A stretch of 64,000 nt of DNA from Chloroflexota bacterium (GTDB lineage Bacteria; Chloroflexota; Anaerolineae; 4572-78; J111). The stretch lies in assembly GCA_016860845.1 (NCBI GenBank), contig BOKF01000029.1:1-64000 (forward strand). The letters are read 5' to 3'. The notes under the pieces were generated by a model, which did no database searches, had not been told where the DNA came from, and was given only the letters and a program-made list of their open reading frames with translations. This document shows, piece after piece, positions 41,994 through 50,630 of this stretch (the stretch's first letter is position 1; every line of letters begins with the position of its first letter). The translations under genes were made by a program, and so were the position numbers.

Positions 41994-42761
41994 TTAGGCC
42001 AGCAAACTATACCCCCCATCCACCAAAATCGTCTGACCGACGATCATTGCCGCATCCTCTGAACAGAGGAAGGCCACGATCCGGGCCACATCTTCCGGCG
42101 TGACCAGGCGGCCGGCGGGAGTGCGGCTTTGGGCGTATTCAAACGTCGCTTGCAGGTCAACCGGAAAGGCGGTCACGGCGTCGGTGGCGACCAGGCCGGG
42201 GGAAACGGCGTTGACGATGATGCCTTTGGGAGCCAGGTCAACCGCCAGGTAGCGGGTCAGCGATTCGACCACTGCTTTGGAGAGACCAATCGCGCCGTAA
42301 TGAGGCAAAACGCGCTGGCTGCCTGGGCTGGTAATATTAATGACGCGCCCCCAGCCGGCTTCGGCCATCCCCGGCGCCAGCCGCTGGATGCAGCGCAAAA
42401 TGGAACGGGCGTTGACATCCATGGTCCAATCCCAATGCTTGTCGGTCACATCGAGGATGTCACGCGGCGTCCCGCTGGCGGCATTGCCGACAAAAATATC
42501 GCAGCGGCCCATTTTGGCCTCGATTTCGGCAATCATCGCCTCGATCTGGTCCGCTTCAGCCAGGTTGGCCTTGACCGCCATCGCCCGGCAGCCCAGCGAC
42601 TCGATGGCCGCCACAACTTCTTCCGCCGCCTGTTTTTTGCGGACGTAGTGAACAATCACGTCAGCTCCCCTCTGGGCTAATTCCAAGGCAATCGCCCGGC
42701 CAATCCCCCGCGAGGAGCCGGTAATGAGGGCGGTTTTGTGAGTGAGGAATTTGTCGGTCAT
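41994..42761 (-). CDS. SDR oxidoreductase, FabL-like enoyl-ACP reductase
   Basis: The 255-residue short-chain dehydrogenase has 'ALITGSSRGIGRAIA' for NAD(P)H, 'VGNAASGTPRDIL', 'HWDWTMDVNARS', a YxxxK-type site written 'YGAIGLSKAVV' and the C-terminal 'GQTILVDGGYSLL'. The words NAASG, HWDWTM and the final DGG-SLL are those of FabL (enoyl-ACP reductase III of Bacillus), so fatty-acid synthesis is the best guess. FabL uses a Tyr-x6-Lys catalytic pair, and here Tyr and Lys in 'HYGAIGLSK' are six apart, in agreement. A 3-oxoacyl-ACP reductase role cannot be excluded. Confidence 0.82.
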   Translation of the reverse strand: MTDKFLTHKTALITGSSRGIGRAIALELAQRGADVIVHYVRKKQAAEEVVAAIESLGCRAMAVKANLAEADQIEAMIAEIEAKMGRCDIFVGNAASGTPRDILDVTDKHWDWTMDVNARSILRCIQRLAPGMAEAGWGRVINITSPGSQRVLPHYGAIGLSKAVVESLTRYLAVDLAPKGIIVNAVSPGLVATDAVTAFPVDLQATFEYAQSRTPAGRLVTPEDVARIVAFLCSEDAAMIVGQTILVDGGYSLLA

Positions 42762-42774
42762 TTATCTCCCAACG

Positions 42775-42832
42775 ACCCCCTCCTTTCCCTCCCCCTGGGA
42801 GGGGGAGGGAAGGGAGGGGGTGCGGCCGGCGG
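42775..42832. repeat. C/G-tract palindrome, CCCTCCCCCTGGGAGGGGGAGG core
   Basis: An inverted repeat of CCCTCC and GGAGGG tracts between the SDR gene and the proline dehydrogenase gene. It belongs to the same type as the elements inside cinA, the C45 peptidase and the MTOX gene. Confidence 0.75.
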
Positions 42833-43762
42833 TCACTTCCCCAGCATCGCTCGCCCCATAAACAACACATTCGCCGGGCGTTCGGCCAGGCGGCGCATAA
42901 AGTAGGGATACCAGGCAGAGCCGAAGGGGACGTAAACCCGGACTTGATAACCCAAATCGGCCAGACGCTGCTGCTCGTCGCGGCGGATACCCAGGAGCAT
43001 TTGAATCTCAAACTCGCGGGGGCCAATCCCCCGCACCTGGGTCTCGCGGACCAGCCACTCGATGAGGTCCGGGTCGTGCGAGCCGAGAATCAGGTAAGCC
43101 TTTTTAGCCCTGGCTTCAGGCGTAAAAAAAAGCTCCATTACCCGGATCGAAGCCTGGTTGATCTCTCTTTTGCCCTGGTAGGCAATTTCCGGCGGCTCCT
43201 GATAAGCGCCTTTGACCAGCCGAATGGCTCCACCGCGCTCGATGATGCGCTGCACGTCGGCGGGGGTGCGGTACAGGTAGGATTGGATGGCCAGGCGGAC
43301 GCCTCCGCCAAAGGTGTCGAGCAGGCGGTGGTACACGTCCAGGGTAGAGTCCACGTCGGGGCTGCCCTCCATATCAATTTCGACCATGTTGCGATACCGC
43401 CGCGCCGTCTCGACGATATCGGCGATGGTTTCATAGCAAAAATCGGGGCCAAAGGTCAGGCCCACGTGCGAGGGCTTGAGCGAGATGTCGGCGTCCAGGC
43501 CCTCGGCGTCAATCCGGCGCAGGATTTCGTGGAACGTGGTTGCGGCCTGGCTGACCTCGGCCTGGGTGGTTACACTCTCGCCCACCTCATTCAAGATGGC
43601 CTTGAGACCGCGGCGATTCAAATCCTTGACCACCGCCACCGCCTCGTCCAATGTTTCGCCGGCCACAAAACGGCGGGCGGTGCGCCGGGCCGGCCCGAAA
43701 TGGGTCACAAAGCGGCGGGCAGCGTCGCTGGCCGAAAGTTTGATAAAGAAGTTGCGTAACAT
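42833..43762 (-). CDS. Proline dehydrogenase (monofunctional)
   Basis: The 309-residue flavoprotein oxidises L-proline to pyrroline-5-carboxylate at the membrane. Family marks: 'LNRRGLKAILNEVGESV', 'ISLKPSHVGLTFGPDFCY', 'NMVEIDMEGSPDVDSTLDVY', 'LAIQSYLYRTPADVQRI', 'IRLVKGAYQEPPEIAY', 'LILGSHDPDLIEWLV', 'FEIQMLLGIRRDEQQRL' and 'RVYVPFGSAWYPYFMRRLAE' (substrate Arg pair). Length fits the short Deinococcus/Thermus type. The partner P5C dehydrogenase is not in the window. Confidence 0.94.
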   Translation of the reverse strand: MLRNFFIKLSASDAARRFVTHFGPARRTARRFVAGETLDEAVAVVKDLNRRGLKAILNEVGESVTTQAEVSQAATTFHEILRRIDAEGLDADISLKPSHVGLTFGPDFCYETIADIVETARRYRNMVEIDMEGSPDVDSTLDVYHRLLDTFGGGVRLAIQSYLYRTPADVQRIIERGGAIRLVKGAYQEPPEIAYQGKREINQASIRVMELFFTPEARAKKAYLILGSHDPDLIEWLVRETQVRGIGPREFEIQMLLGIRRDEQQRLADLGYQVRVYVPFGSAWYPYFMRRLAERPANVLFMGRAMLGK

Positions 43763-43893
43763 ATGCCTGACCCAAAAGTCTTTGCCGGGATTTGGGGATA
43801 AAACAAATTATAAAAAATCCCCTAATCTCCTAATCCCGGCCCAGTAAGCGCAAGAAACATTTATAACTCAACTTATGGCATTTTCCATGCGGC

Positions 43894-45240
43894 TTATGAG
43901 CGAATCAGCGTCAAAATCTGGTCACGTTTCTCTTCCATCAAAGCCTTCGACTTGGCTTCGAGGTTGAGGCGCAGCAGCGGCTCGGTGTTGGAAGGACGGA
44001 CGTTGAAGTGCCAATCGGGATAGGTGACAGACACGCCGTCGAACCACTCAACTTTGCCATCCTTGAAAGTTTCGGCTAGCTCCTGCATTTTCGCCTTGAC
44101 CTCACCGGAGATGCGGGTGTTGATCTCGCCGGAGATGAAGTAGGTTGCTTCCAGCGGTTTGAGCAGGTCAGACAGCCTGGCCTTCTTTTTGGAGAGCATT
44201 TCCAGAATAACCAGCGAGGGAATGATACCGGAGTCGGCAAAGAAGAAATCCTTGAAGTAATAGTGGCCGGTCACTTCGCCGGCAAAGACCGCATTTTCTT
44301 TGGCCATGCGGGCCTTGATAAAGGCATGGCCGACCCGCTCCATCAGCGGAACGCCGCCGGCGGCGCTGATTAAATCCGGCACCGCCCACGAGGCCCGCAC
44401 ATCGTACAGAATGTTGGCTCCAGGATATTTTTCCAGGAAGTACTGCCCCATCAGCGCGGTCATGAAATCGCCGGAGACAAATTCGCCCCGGTCGTCAATG
44501 GTGAAGAAACGGTCGCCGTCACCGTCGAAGGCAAAACCGACATCAGCGCCCTCGCCGGGGATGCGCCGCTGCAACTCGGCCCGGTTCTCCGGCTGGAGCG
44601 GATCGAGACCGTGATTGGGCAGGCTCCCATCGGGGTCCAGGTACATGCCGGTCAGGGTGACCGAGGGCAGGCGCTCATACACCCGCTTGAGAATGGGGCC
44701 GACCATGCCGTTGCCGGTATCGGCGATGACCTTGAGCGGGGCCAGGGCGTTAGCGTCTATCAGCCCCAGGACGTAATTGACAAAATCCTCGCTCAAATCC
44801 CTGTCGGTCATTTTGCCCCGGCGGCTCGGCCTGGCAAAGGCGTCGTTTTCGATAATACGCCGTAAATCCTGAATGCCCTCTTCGCCGCTGAGCAGGTACG
44901 GCATCTTTTTGACCATTTTGAAGCCGTTGTACTGGGCCGGGTTGTGCGAGGCTGTGACCATCATCCCGGCCTGGTTCAGCGTGGCGCAGGCGAAGTAGAA
45001 CTGGTCCGTACTGACCATGCCGATGTTGATGACATCAGTGCCCTGGTCCAGCAGGCCACGCGTCACGGCATCGAAAAGCTGCGGGCCGGATAGACGCATG
45101 TCGCGGCCAACGATGACGGTATCTACCTTAAGCAAGGTAGCAAAGGCCCGGCCAATCGCATAAGCCGAGGCTTCGTTTAACTCCGTGGGATAAATCCCGC
45201 GGATATCATAGGCTTTGAACATACCTGGGGTGACGTGCAT
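43894..45240 (-). CDS. Phosphomannomutase/phosphoglucomutase
   Basis: The 448-residue protein is an alpha-D-phosphohexomutase of the ManB/AlgC type. It has the phospho-Ser loop 'MVTASHNPAQYNGFK' (about 98-112), the metal loop 'FAFDGDGDRFFTID' (about 240-253), the sugar-binding 'GEVTGHYYF' (about 318-326) and the phosphate-binding 'VRPSNTEPLLRLNLEA'. It interconverts mannose-6-P with mannose-1-P, and often the glucose phosphates too, supplying GDP-mannose for the glycosyltransferases. Next upstream on the same strand is a second hexomutase, pgm. Confidence 0.93.
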   Translation of the reverse strand: MHVTPGMFKAYDIRGIYPTELNEASAYAIGRAFATLLKVDTVIVGRDMRLSGPQLFDAVTRGLLDQGTDVINIGMVSTDQFYFACATLNQAGMMVTASHNPAQYNGFKMVKKMPYLLSGEEGIQDLRRIIENDAFARPSRRGKMTDRDLSEDFVNYVLGLIDANALAPLKVIADTGNGMVGPILKRVYERLPSVTLTGMYLDPDGSLPNHGLDPLQPENRAELQRRIPGEGADVGFAFDGDGDRFFTIDDRGEFVSGDFMTALMGQYFLEKYPGANILYDVRASWAVPDLISAAGGVPLMERVGHAFIKARMAKENAVFAGEVTGHYYFKDFFFADSGIIPSLVILEMLSKKKARLSDLLKPLEATYFISGEINTRISGEVKAKMQELAETFKDGKVEWFDGVSVTYPDWHFNVRPSNTEPLLRLNLEAKSKALMEEKRDQILTLIRS

Positions 45241-45304
45241 GTTGATTTTCTCCTGTCGTGGTTGTTCTTTAGCAGTTGCGTCCTTTTACATTGAGTACTA
45301 ACTT

Positions 45305-45363
45305 TGCCACAAATTGCACGAATTAACACAAATTTTTTAGTGAAAATTCGTGCAATTCGTGGC
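45305..45363. repeat. Inverted repeat with ATTGCACGAATT/AATTCGTGCAAT arms
   Basis: The arms at 45305-45324 and 45344-45363 are nearly complementary, with ACGAATT words repeated in the middle. I recall the AATTCGTG tandem palindrome as widespread in unrelated bacteria. It lies between the two hexomutase genes. Confidence 0.65.
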
Positions 45364-45405
45364 GAAAATCCTCTTTGGCCGAAAGTTGCTCGCCAGTTTA
45401 GAAGT

Positions 45406-47058
45406 TTATAAGCCAGCGGCTATGAAAGCAGCCTGGACAATAGCCTGTGCTTCCGCTTGAATGGCGGCCAAATGCGCTGTACCTTTGAAACTCTCGGCAT
45501 ACACCTTGTAAATGTCCTCCGTCCCCGAAGGCCGCGCGGCAAACCAGCCGCTTGCGGTGACGACCTTCAAGCCGCCGATTGGCTCGTGATTGCAGGGAGC
45601 GTGGGTCAACTTGGCCGTAATCTTGTCGCCGGCCAGGATATCAGCCTGCACCAGTTCCGGGGACAGATTCGCCAGCACCTTACGCTGCGGAGCGTTAGCC
45701 GGCACATCGGTGCGGGCGTAGGCAGCCTGGCCAAACTGCGCTTCCAGCGCCTGGTAATGCTCACCCGGATCGCGGCCGGTGCGGGCAGTAATTTCCGCGG
45801 CCAGCAGGTCGAGGATAATGCCGTCCTTATCGGTCGTCCAGACCCGTCCATTCTGCCGCAGGAATGAGGCCCCCGCGCTCTCCTCGCCGCCAAAGCCCAG
45901 GGAACCGTCGAGCAAGCCGTCCACAAAGTATTTAAAGCCAACCGGCACCTCGCACAGCCGCCGGCCGAGCTGGGCTGCCACCCGGTCAATCATCGAGCTT
46001 GAGACCAGCGTCTTGCCCACGGCCGCGTCGGCGCTCCAGCCGGGGCGATTTTGGTACAAATACCAGATGGCCACAGCCAGGTAATGGTTTGGATTTAGCT
46101 GGCCCGCACTGCGGGTCACAATGCCGTGGCGGTCCACATCAGGGTCGTTGCCAAAGGCGATGTCGAACTTGTCTTTCAAGTGGATCAGGCTGGCCATAGC
46201 ATACGGCGACGAGCAGTCCATCCGAATTTTGCCGTCGTGATCCAGGGTCATAAAGGAAAAAGTGGGATCAACTGCCCGATTCACTACCTCAATGTTGAGG
46301 CCGTAGCGCTCGGCAATCGGCTCCCAGAAAGCCACGCTCGCCCCGCCCATGGGGTCCACGCCGATTTTGAGGCCGGCAGCGCGAATCGCGGCCATGTCTA
46401 TCACATTCGCCAGATCGGTGACGTAGGGGGTGATGTAATCGTAAGCGTGGGTTGTGTCGGCTTTGATGGCCCGAGCATAGGGCATGCGGCGGACTTCCTT
46501 GAGTCCACCGCGAATTAGCTCGTTGGCCCGGTTCTGGATGAGCTTGGTCGTGTCGGTATCGGCCGGTCCGGCTGCCGGTGGATTGTATTTGAAACCGCCA
46601 TCGTCGGGGGGATTGTGCGATGGGGTAATGACGACGCCATCGGCCAGCCCGCTCGTTTTGCCGTCGTTGTAGGTCAGGATAGCATGCGAAATGACGGGGG
46701 TCGGCGTGTAACCACCGCTCTGCTGGAGCATCAGCTCAACGCCGTTGGCCGCCAGCACTTCAACCGCCGTTGCCAGCGCAGGTTCGGACAGGGGATGGGT
46801 ATCCTGGCCGATGAAGAGCGGCCCGCTGATGCCACGAGCCAGCCGCAGTTCGGCCATGGCCTGCGCAATAGCGGCGATATGATACTCATTAAACTTGCCG
46901 TTGAGCGACGTGCCCCGGTGGCCCGATGTGCCGAACGCCACCTGCTGGGCCGGGTCATCCGGGTCAGGCTGGTAAGCGTAGTACGCCGTGATGAGGCGCG
47001 GAATATTGGTCAGTAATTCACGCGGGGCAGGCTGCCCTGCGAGGGGATGAATAGCCAT
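45406..47058 (-). CDS. pgm: Phosphoglucomutase, alpha-D-glucose specific
   Basis: The 550-residue enzyme converts glucose-6-P and glucose-1-P. It matches bacterial Pgm over its length: '[19 protein letters not shown]', the phospho-Ser loop '[19 protein letters not shown]' (about 142-160), the metal loop '[13 protein letters not shown]' (about 303-315), '[14 protein letters not shown]' and the phosphate-binding '[16 protein letters not shown]'. AGGAGG lies 5 bases before the ATG, and a GTAGACA tandem repeat lies directly upstream of that site. Product feeds glycogen, nucleotide sugar and wall synthesis. Confidence 0.95.
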   Translation of the reverse strand: MAIHPLAGQPAPRELLTNIPRLITAYYAYQPDPDDPAQQVAFGTSGHRGTSLNGKFNEYHIAAIAQAMAELRLARGISGPLFIGQDTHPLSEPALATAVEVLAANGVELMLQQSGGYTPTPVISHAILTYNDGKTSGLADGVVITPSHNPPDDGGFKYNPPAAGPADTDTTKLIQNRANELIRGGLKEVRRMPYARAIKADTTHAYDYITPYVTDLANVIDMAAIRAAGLKIGVDPMGGASVAFWEPIAERYGLNIEVVNRAVDPTFSFMTLDHDGKIRMDCSSPYAMASLIHLKDKFDIAFGNDPDVDRHGIVTRSAGQLNPNHYLAVAIWYLYQNRPGWSADAAVGKTLVSSSMIDRVAAQLGRRLCEVPVGFKYFVDGLLDGSLGFGGEESAGASFLRQNGRVWTTDKDGIILDLLAAEITARTGRDPGEHYQALEAQFGQAAYARTDVPANAPQRKVLANLSPELVQADILAGDKITAKLTHAPCNHEPIGGLKVVTASGWFAARPSGTEDIYKVYAESFKGTAHLAAIQAEAQAIVQAAFIAAGL

Positions 47059-47076
47059 TTATACCTCCTAAAAATA

Positions 47077-47107
47077 GTAGACAGTAGACAGTAGACGGTA
47101 GACAGGG
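47077..47107. repeat. GTAGACA tandem repeat in the pgm leader
   Basis: About four degenerate units (GTAGACAGTAGACAGTAGAC, then GGTAGACAGGG) end 7 bases before the ribosome-binding site of pgm. A near-identical block is in the same position before the ABC substrate-binding gene (59849-59880). Confidence 0.8.
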
Positions 47108-47218
47108 AAATTATAGTCCCTACAACTTTGTTACTACCTGCCCCTGTTTGGGGGTATCCCTTTCCACTCGTGCCGGGTACAGGCATTCCTGCGGCGTGTC
47201 ATAGGTTCGTGAAGACGC

Positions 47219-47773
47219 TTACGACTGCCGCAAATGCGGCCATTCGCCGGCCAGCATGCTGTAAACGACCAAATCCACAAAACGGTCGTGCAGCCACTCG
47301 ACCTGCCGCAAGACGCCATCCTGCCGGAAGCCCAACCGTTCCGGGACCGCCCGGCTGCGGCTATTTTCGACGGCGCACCTGATTTCCACCCGGTTCAGTT
47401 TGAATTCGTAAAAAGCATGGTCGAGCAGCGCCCGGCAGGCGGCGGTGATTAAGCCTTTGCCTTGAAACGAAGCTCCTACCCAATAGCCGATCTCGGTCGC
47501 CCGGTTGGGCCAATCAATGCTGTTGTAGCCAATCTGGCCGGCCATTTGGCCCCGGTAAAAAATGGCCGCGTCAAAGCCGTTATTTTCGGCCAGGCGCTGC
47601 AGGGTCTGCTTGATGTACCCCCGGCAGTCTTCCAGCGAATAACCCGGCTTGGCCCACGGCAGCCAGGCCCGCAGATGTTCCCGATTCTGGTCAATCAGGA
47701 CAAAGGCGGTCTCAGCATGCCGCTCTTCAAGGAGACGAAGTTCGGTATTATCATCTATTTTACAGTAAAACAT
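47219..47773 (-). CDS. GNAT N-acetyltransferase, RimJ/RimL type
   Basis: The 184-residue protein is close to the YdaF/RimL group: 'LRLLEERHAETAFVLIDQNR', 'LRAWLPWAKPGYSLEDCRGY', 'EIGYWVGASFQGKGLITAAC' (acetyl-CoA loop, Q-x-x-G-x-G/A type) and 'LNRVEIRCAVENSRSRAVPE', 'RLGFRQDGVLRQVEW'. Members acetylate the N-terminus of ribosomal proteins or small amines. Substrate cannot be told from sequence. It lies between pgm and the methylase fragment and shares their strand. Confidence 0.9.
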   Translation of the reverse strand: MFYCKIDDNTELRLLEERHAETAFVLIDQNREHLRAWLPWAKPGYSLEDCRGYIKQTLQRLAENNGFDAAIFYRGQMAGQIGYNSIDWPNRATEIGYWVGASFQGKGLITAACRALLDHAFYEFKLNRVEIRCAVENSRSRAVPERLGFRQDGVLRQVEWLHDRFVDLVVYSMLAGEWPHLRQS

Positions 47774-47800
47774 TATTTCCGCGTCGTTTGGTAACAGTTA

Positions 47801-47968
47801 TCATCTCAGCCAGTCCAAATTGCGCCCGATCAATAACTCAGTCATTTCTGCATGATGTGTATTTTTCATGGGAACTACTTGAAAGTCGAACCCATGCTGT
47901 TGGGCCAAAGCACGTACTTCCACGGCATTGTCATACGTCATGAGAAAGTCGCCGGGGTTTAGTTCCAA
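47801..47968 (-). pseudogene. C-terminal fragment of a D12-class DNA adenine methylase
   Basis: The last ~55 codons before the stop at 47801 read 'LELNPGDFLMTYDNAVEVRA', 'LAQQHGFDFQVVPMKNTHH', 'AEMTELLIGRNLDWLR', which is how adenine-specific DNA methylases of the Dam/D12 type end (MTYDN, MKNTHH, TELLIGR). The catalytic DPPY and AdoMet motifs are absent. The fragment joins directly onto the end of cinA (stop at 47959), so the rest of the gene was removed by a deletion or rearrangement at that junction. Confidence 0.75.
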
Positions 47969-49221
47969 TCTACGGGGGAGGTGAGTTGGCCCACTACCAC
48001 CCGCCGCACCCAATCCAACCCCTGAGTGACCATCCAGCGGCGAACATGGTCCGTATCCTGAAAATTACGGCCCCGGATGGCTACTCCCCCCTTTCCCCCC
48101 CCGTGAACGGGGGGGGTAGGGGGGGTGGGGCCGGAAACGGCGATGTAGGTCAGCCGGTCTTCGACGCCATCCGAGAGCGGACCGAGCAGAACTAGTCCAA
48201 CTCCCCCTGCCGGGGCAACGGCCTGGGCCAGCGCCGCCGCGAAAGCTTTGCCCTCCGCGGGAGCAGCCGCCAGCCCGGCCGTCGAGGCGGCCTCCGCCGG
48301 GGTAGCCGGGGCCAGGTCGGCGACCAGGACCGCGCGAAAGCCGGCCTCGATCAGTTCGCGGGTCAATTGGCCGCCGGTCAGGGTATCCACAACACCCAGT
48401 CTCAGACCCTTTTCGACCAGCAGCCGGCCCACTACCTCCGGCACGGTTTCTTTTTCCACACCGTAAATGGCAATGCCCAGCCGCTCGCGCACCCGAGCCT
48501 CCATCGTCGCAATCAGGGCATCGGCCTCGGCCTCTGTTTCCGCCTTGGCCGTAATGCGCACATCGGTCTGCCCGGCGTGGGCCGACAGGCCAACGGTTGG
48601 GTTGCGCTCGGTCATCAAATCGCCGATACCTCGATCAACATTACTTTCACCCACAGCGCAGGTGCGCAGGATTCGGGCCTTGATGATTTTGGCCCCGCCC
48701 ATCCGCTCGACCAGCAGCGGGATAACGGTGTGGGTCATCATGTATTCCAATTCGCGGGGCACGCCGGGCAGGGAGATAATAAAGCCGCGCCCGGCCATGT
48801 CCTCGCTCAAAAAGCAGGGGGCTGTACCGACCGGATTGGGCAGCGGCAGAGCGCCTTCGGGGATATAAGCCTGGCGCTTGTTGTTGTCGGCCATCTCCCG
48901 GCCAAAGCCGCGAAAGCGGGCGGCAATCTGGGCTTCCAGTTCGAGGCTGTAGACCAACTTGCGCCCGGTCGCGTTGGCCACGGCCTGGCGGGTCACGTCG
49001 TCCACAGTGGGGCCGAGGCCGCCGGAGGTGATGACTACCGGCGAGCGATCCAGGGCCAGGTTGAGTACCTGGGTAATTCGTTCCTCATTGTCGCCGACCG
49101 TAGTTTTGTAATACAAATCCAGGCCAATGTTACGCAGCATTTTAGCCATCATGGTGGAGTTCGTATCCACAATTTCACCCAGCAGCAGCTCACTGCCGGT
49201 CATTACAATTTCAGCATGCAT
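47959..49221 (-). CDS. cinA: CinA-family protein (nicotinamide-nucleotide amidase type)
   Basis: The 420-residue protein has the N-terminal MoaB/MogA-like domain ('AEIVMTGSELLLGEIVDTNS', 'VVITSGGLGPTVDDVTRQAV', 'ISLPGVPRELEYMM') and the C-terminal CinA domain ('LRLGVVDTLTGGQLTRELIE', 'VGLVLLGP'). CinA recycles NMN to NaMN and/or clears ADP-ribose-type products. In the C-terminal domain the usual 'AESxTGG' is 'VDTLTGGQL', so the amidase Ser is replaced and activity is doubtful. An in-frame G/C palindrome adds 'GPTPPTPPVHGGGKGG' near residues 363-380. The last residues may be altered by the rearrangement that left the methylase fragment. Confidence 0.92.
   Translation of the reverse strand: MHAEIVMTGSELLLGEIVDTNSTMMAKMLRNIGLDLYYKTTVGDNEERITQVLNLALDRSPVVITSGGLGPTVDDVTRQAVANATGRKLVYSLELEAQIAARFRGFGREMADNNKRQAYIPEGALPLPNPVGTAPCFLSEDMAGRGFIISLPGVPRELEYMMTHTVIPLLVERMGGAKIIKARILRTCAVGESNVDRGIGDLMTERNPTVGLSAHAGQTDVRITAKAETEAEADALIATMEARVRERLGIAIYGVEKETVPEVVGRLLVEKGLRLGVVDTLTGGQLTRELIEAGFRAVLVADLAPATPAEAASTAGLAAAPAEGKAFAAALAQAVAPAGGVGLVLLGPLSDGVEDRLTYIAVSGPTPPTPPVHGGGKGGVAIRGRNFQDTDHVRRWMVTQGLDWVRRVVVGQLTSPVDWN
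48083..48132. repeat. C/G palindrome inserted in frame in cinA
   Basis: Runs of C and G around GTGAAC (about 48095-48116) translate as 'TPPTPPVHGGGKGG' in a surface-loop-like place. It interrupts the family sequence without breaking the frame. Confidence 0.8.
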
Positions 49222-49253
49222 AAATATCCTCAGTAGTAAGCTAAAAATCCTAA

Positions 49254-49318
49254 AACGTGGTGCGTGGGGCGTAGTACGTTTTTAAAATTTCACGCACCAC
49301 GCACCACGCACCACGTCC
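49254..49318. repeat. Inverted repeat of GTGGTGC / GCACCAC tandem units
   Basis: ACGTGGTGCGTGGGGCG (about 49254-49272) faces CGCACCACGCACCACGT (about 49297-49317). It separates cinA from the C45 peptidase gene and could stop transcription in either direction. Confidence 0.75.
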
Positions 49319-49320
49319 AC

Positions 49321-50370
49321 TTATTTTACTTGAAATGAGTGGAAACGGAAATATTGCGGCGCAGCGGTACAGGGTTGCCCCCGCCCATACTCGATTACGC
49401 CGTGACTGAGGTCAATGATCGCCCAGAAGACCGTTTCTGTCTCATCGCCGTGGCGGCAGAGGGAGTCGGGCGCATTGGCGTGATCGGCCAGAAAGGTTTT
49501 GAGCATCTCAGGCGTGACCGGTCCAGGCCGGGCCGCCATCAATTCGCGGGCGCGCTCGTAGCGCCGGCACGAACCGGGGATGTCCGCGGGGTCAAGTTCA
49601 TAAGCGGCCATCTTGGGCGAGCAGTAATGGTTGGTGTGGACGGTCCAGCCATCCTGGGCATAAATCAGCTCATAATCCGTCGCCGAGCCTTCAAAATTGA
49701 CGATCGTGCCGCCGGCATGGCTGATGAGTTGGTTGTAGCTGGATGCCCGTTCGGGCCGGGCGGCGGCGGCCAGGGCTTCTTCAGCGGTGCATTGGGCCAG
49801 GATGTCACGGACCAGCAGCAGGCGGGGCACGCCGATTTGGTCGTCATTAGGGGAGAGTTCGTTGCCGGTCAGGGCCAGGCCGGCCGCGTTGAAACCGATG
49901 CTGATGAAAGGACCGACGCCCAGCGTGAACAAAGGCGGCCGGTCCTCAACCTGCCGCTCGATCGCGATGATCCAATCCTGCAGGTCCGGGCTCAAATCAT
50001 TGTTGTGAGCCAGCCAGATACCGCCGTCTGCCGTTGCCGGCGGGCCAACGGCGAAGTCTGAACATCTTCCTCCCTCCCCTGGCAGGGGAGGGCCGGGGAG
50101 GGGTTCCCAAATCTCCTCCGTCGCCCGAGCGTACAACTCCAGCACATCCAGTCCGCTGCCCGCCGCAATCCCCTCCATTTCTTCGTGCAGCCAGGGAATA
50201 GTCGCCTGAGTGGCCTGCAGATACGGCTGGGCCAGGCGGCGCATGTCATCCCAGGTGCGGCCAGCTGGCAGGGTGACCGGACGGCGCAGCGTATCAACCG
50301 TAGCCGCCCCTAATTGGCGGCCGGCTTCAAAATAATTACCGGAAATTTTGATCAATGAAATAGGTTTCAA
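49321..50370 (-). CDS. C45 family autoproteolytic acyltransferase/hydrolase
   Basis: I choose TTG 50370 (GAGG 8 bases upstream, then KPISLIKISGNYFEAGRQLG); longer frames only add an AT-rich hydrophobic leader. The 349-residue protein belongs to the C45/Ntn-hydrolase group related to acyl-CoA:6-aminopenicillanate acyltransferase. The nucleophile is the Cys of 'GRCSDFAVGPPATADGG', freed by self-cleavage before Cys; 'GIWLAHNNDLSPDLQDW' and 'GNELSPNDDQIGVPRLLLV' complete the site. Directly before the Cys the DNA holds a C/G palindrome coding 'PLPGPPLPGEGGR', so the insert sits in the pro-segment at the processing point. Substrate unknown, probably N-acyl amides or peptides. Confidence 0.85.
   Translation of the reverse strand: MKPISLIKISGNYFEAGRQLGAATVDTLRRPVTLPAGRTWDDMRRLAQPYLQATQATIPWLHEEMEGIAAGSGLDVLELYARATEEIWEPLPGPPLPGEGGRCSDFAVGPPATADGGIWLAHNNDLSPDLQDWIIAIERQVEDRPPLFTLGVGPFISIGFNAAGLALTGNELSPNDDQIGVPRLLLVRDILAQCTAEEALAAAARPERASSYNQLISHAGGTIVNFEGSATDYELIYAQDGWTVHTNHYCSPKMAAYELDPADIPGSCRRYERARELMAARPGPVTPEMLKTFLADHANAPDSLCRHGDETETVFWAIIDLSHGVIEYGRGQPCTAAPQYFRFHSFQVK
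50072..50092. repeat. C/G palindrome in frame next to the catalytic Cys of the C45 enzyme
   Basis: CCCTCCCCT-GGC-AGGGGAGGG is a perfect 9-bp inverted repeat. It codes 'PPLPGEGG' a few residues before the nucleophile. Confidence 0.8.
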
Positions 50371-50630
50371 TAGAACAACCTCATTTGTGAAATTATTGAC
50401 AAATAGCTCGATGTTTGTTAGCATGAGGATTATTAGCATACAACACAAGCCAGTTTCGTTGAATTTTCTCCTCAACTCCTCCAAATCTCTACTTAATTCT
50501 TCCTTCTAACTCTTCACCAGCCTCAGTCTTGCGCCCTCGCGTTTACGCAAGGGAACTTTTGATAGAATAGTTGTTAGTCGAGTGATCCTCGCTGCGTGGG
50601 TCTCAATGATGAGCATCAAGGGAGGTAACT

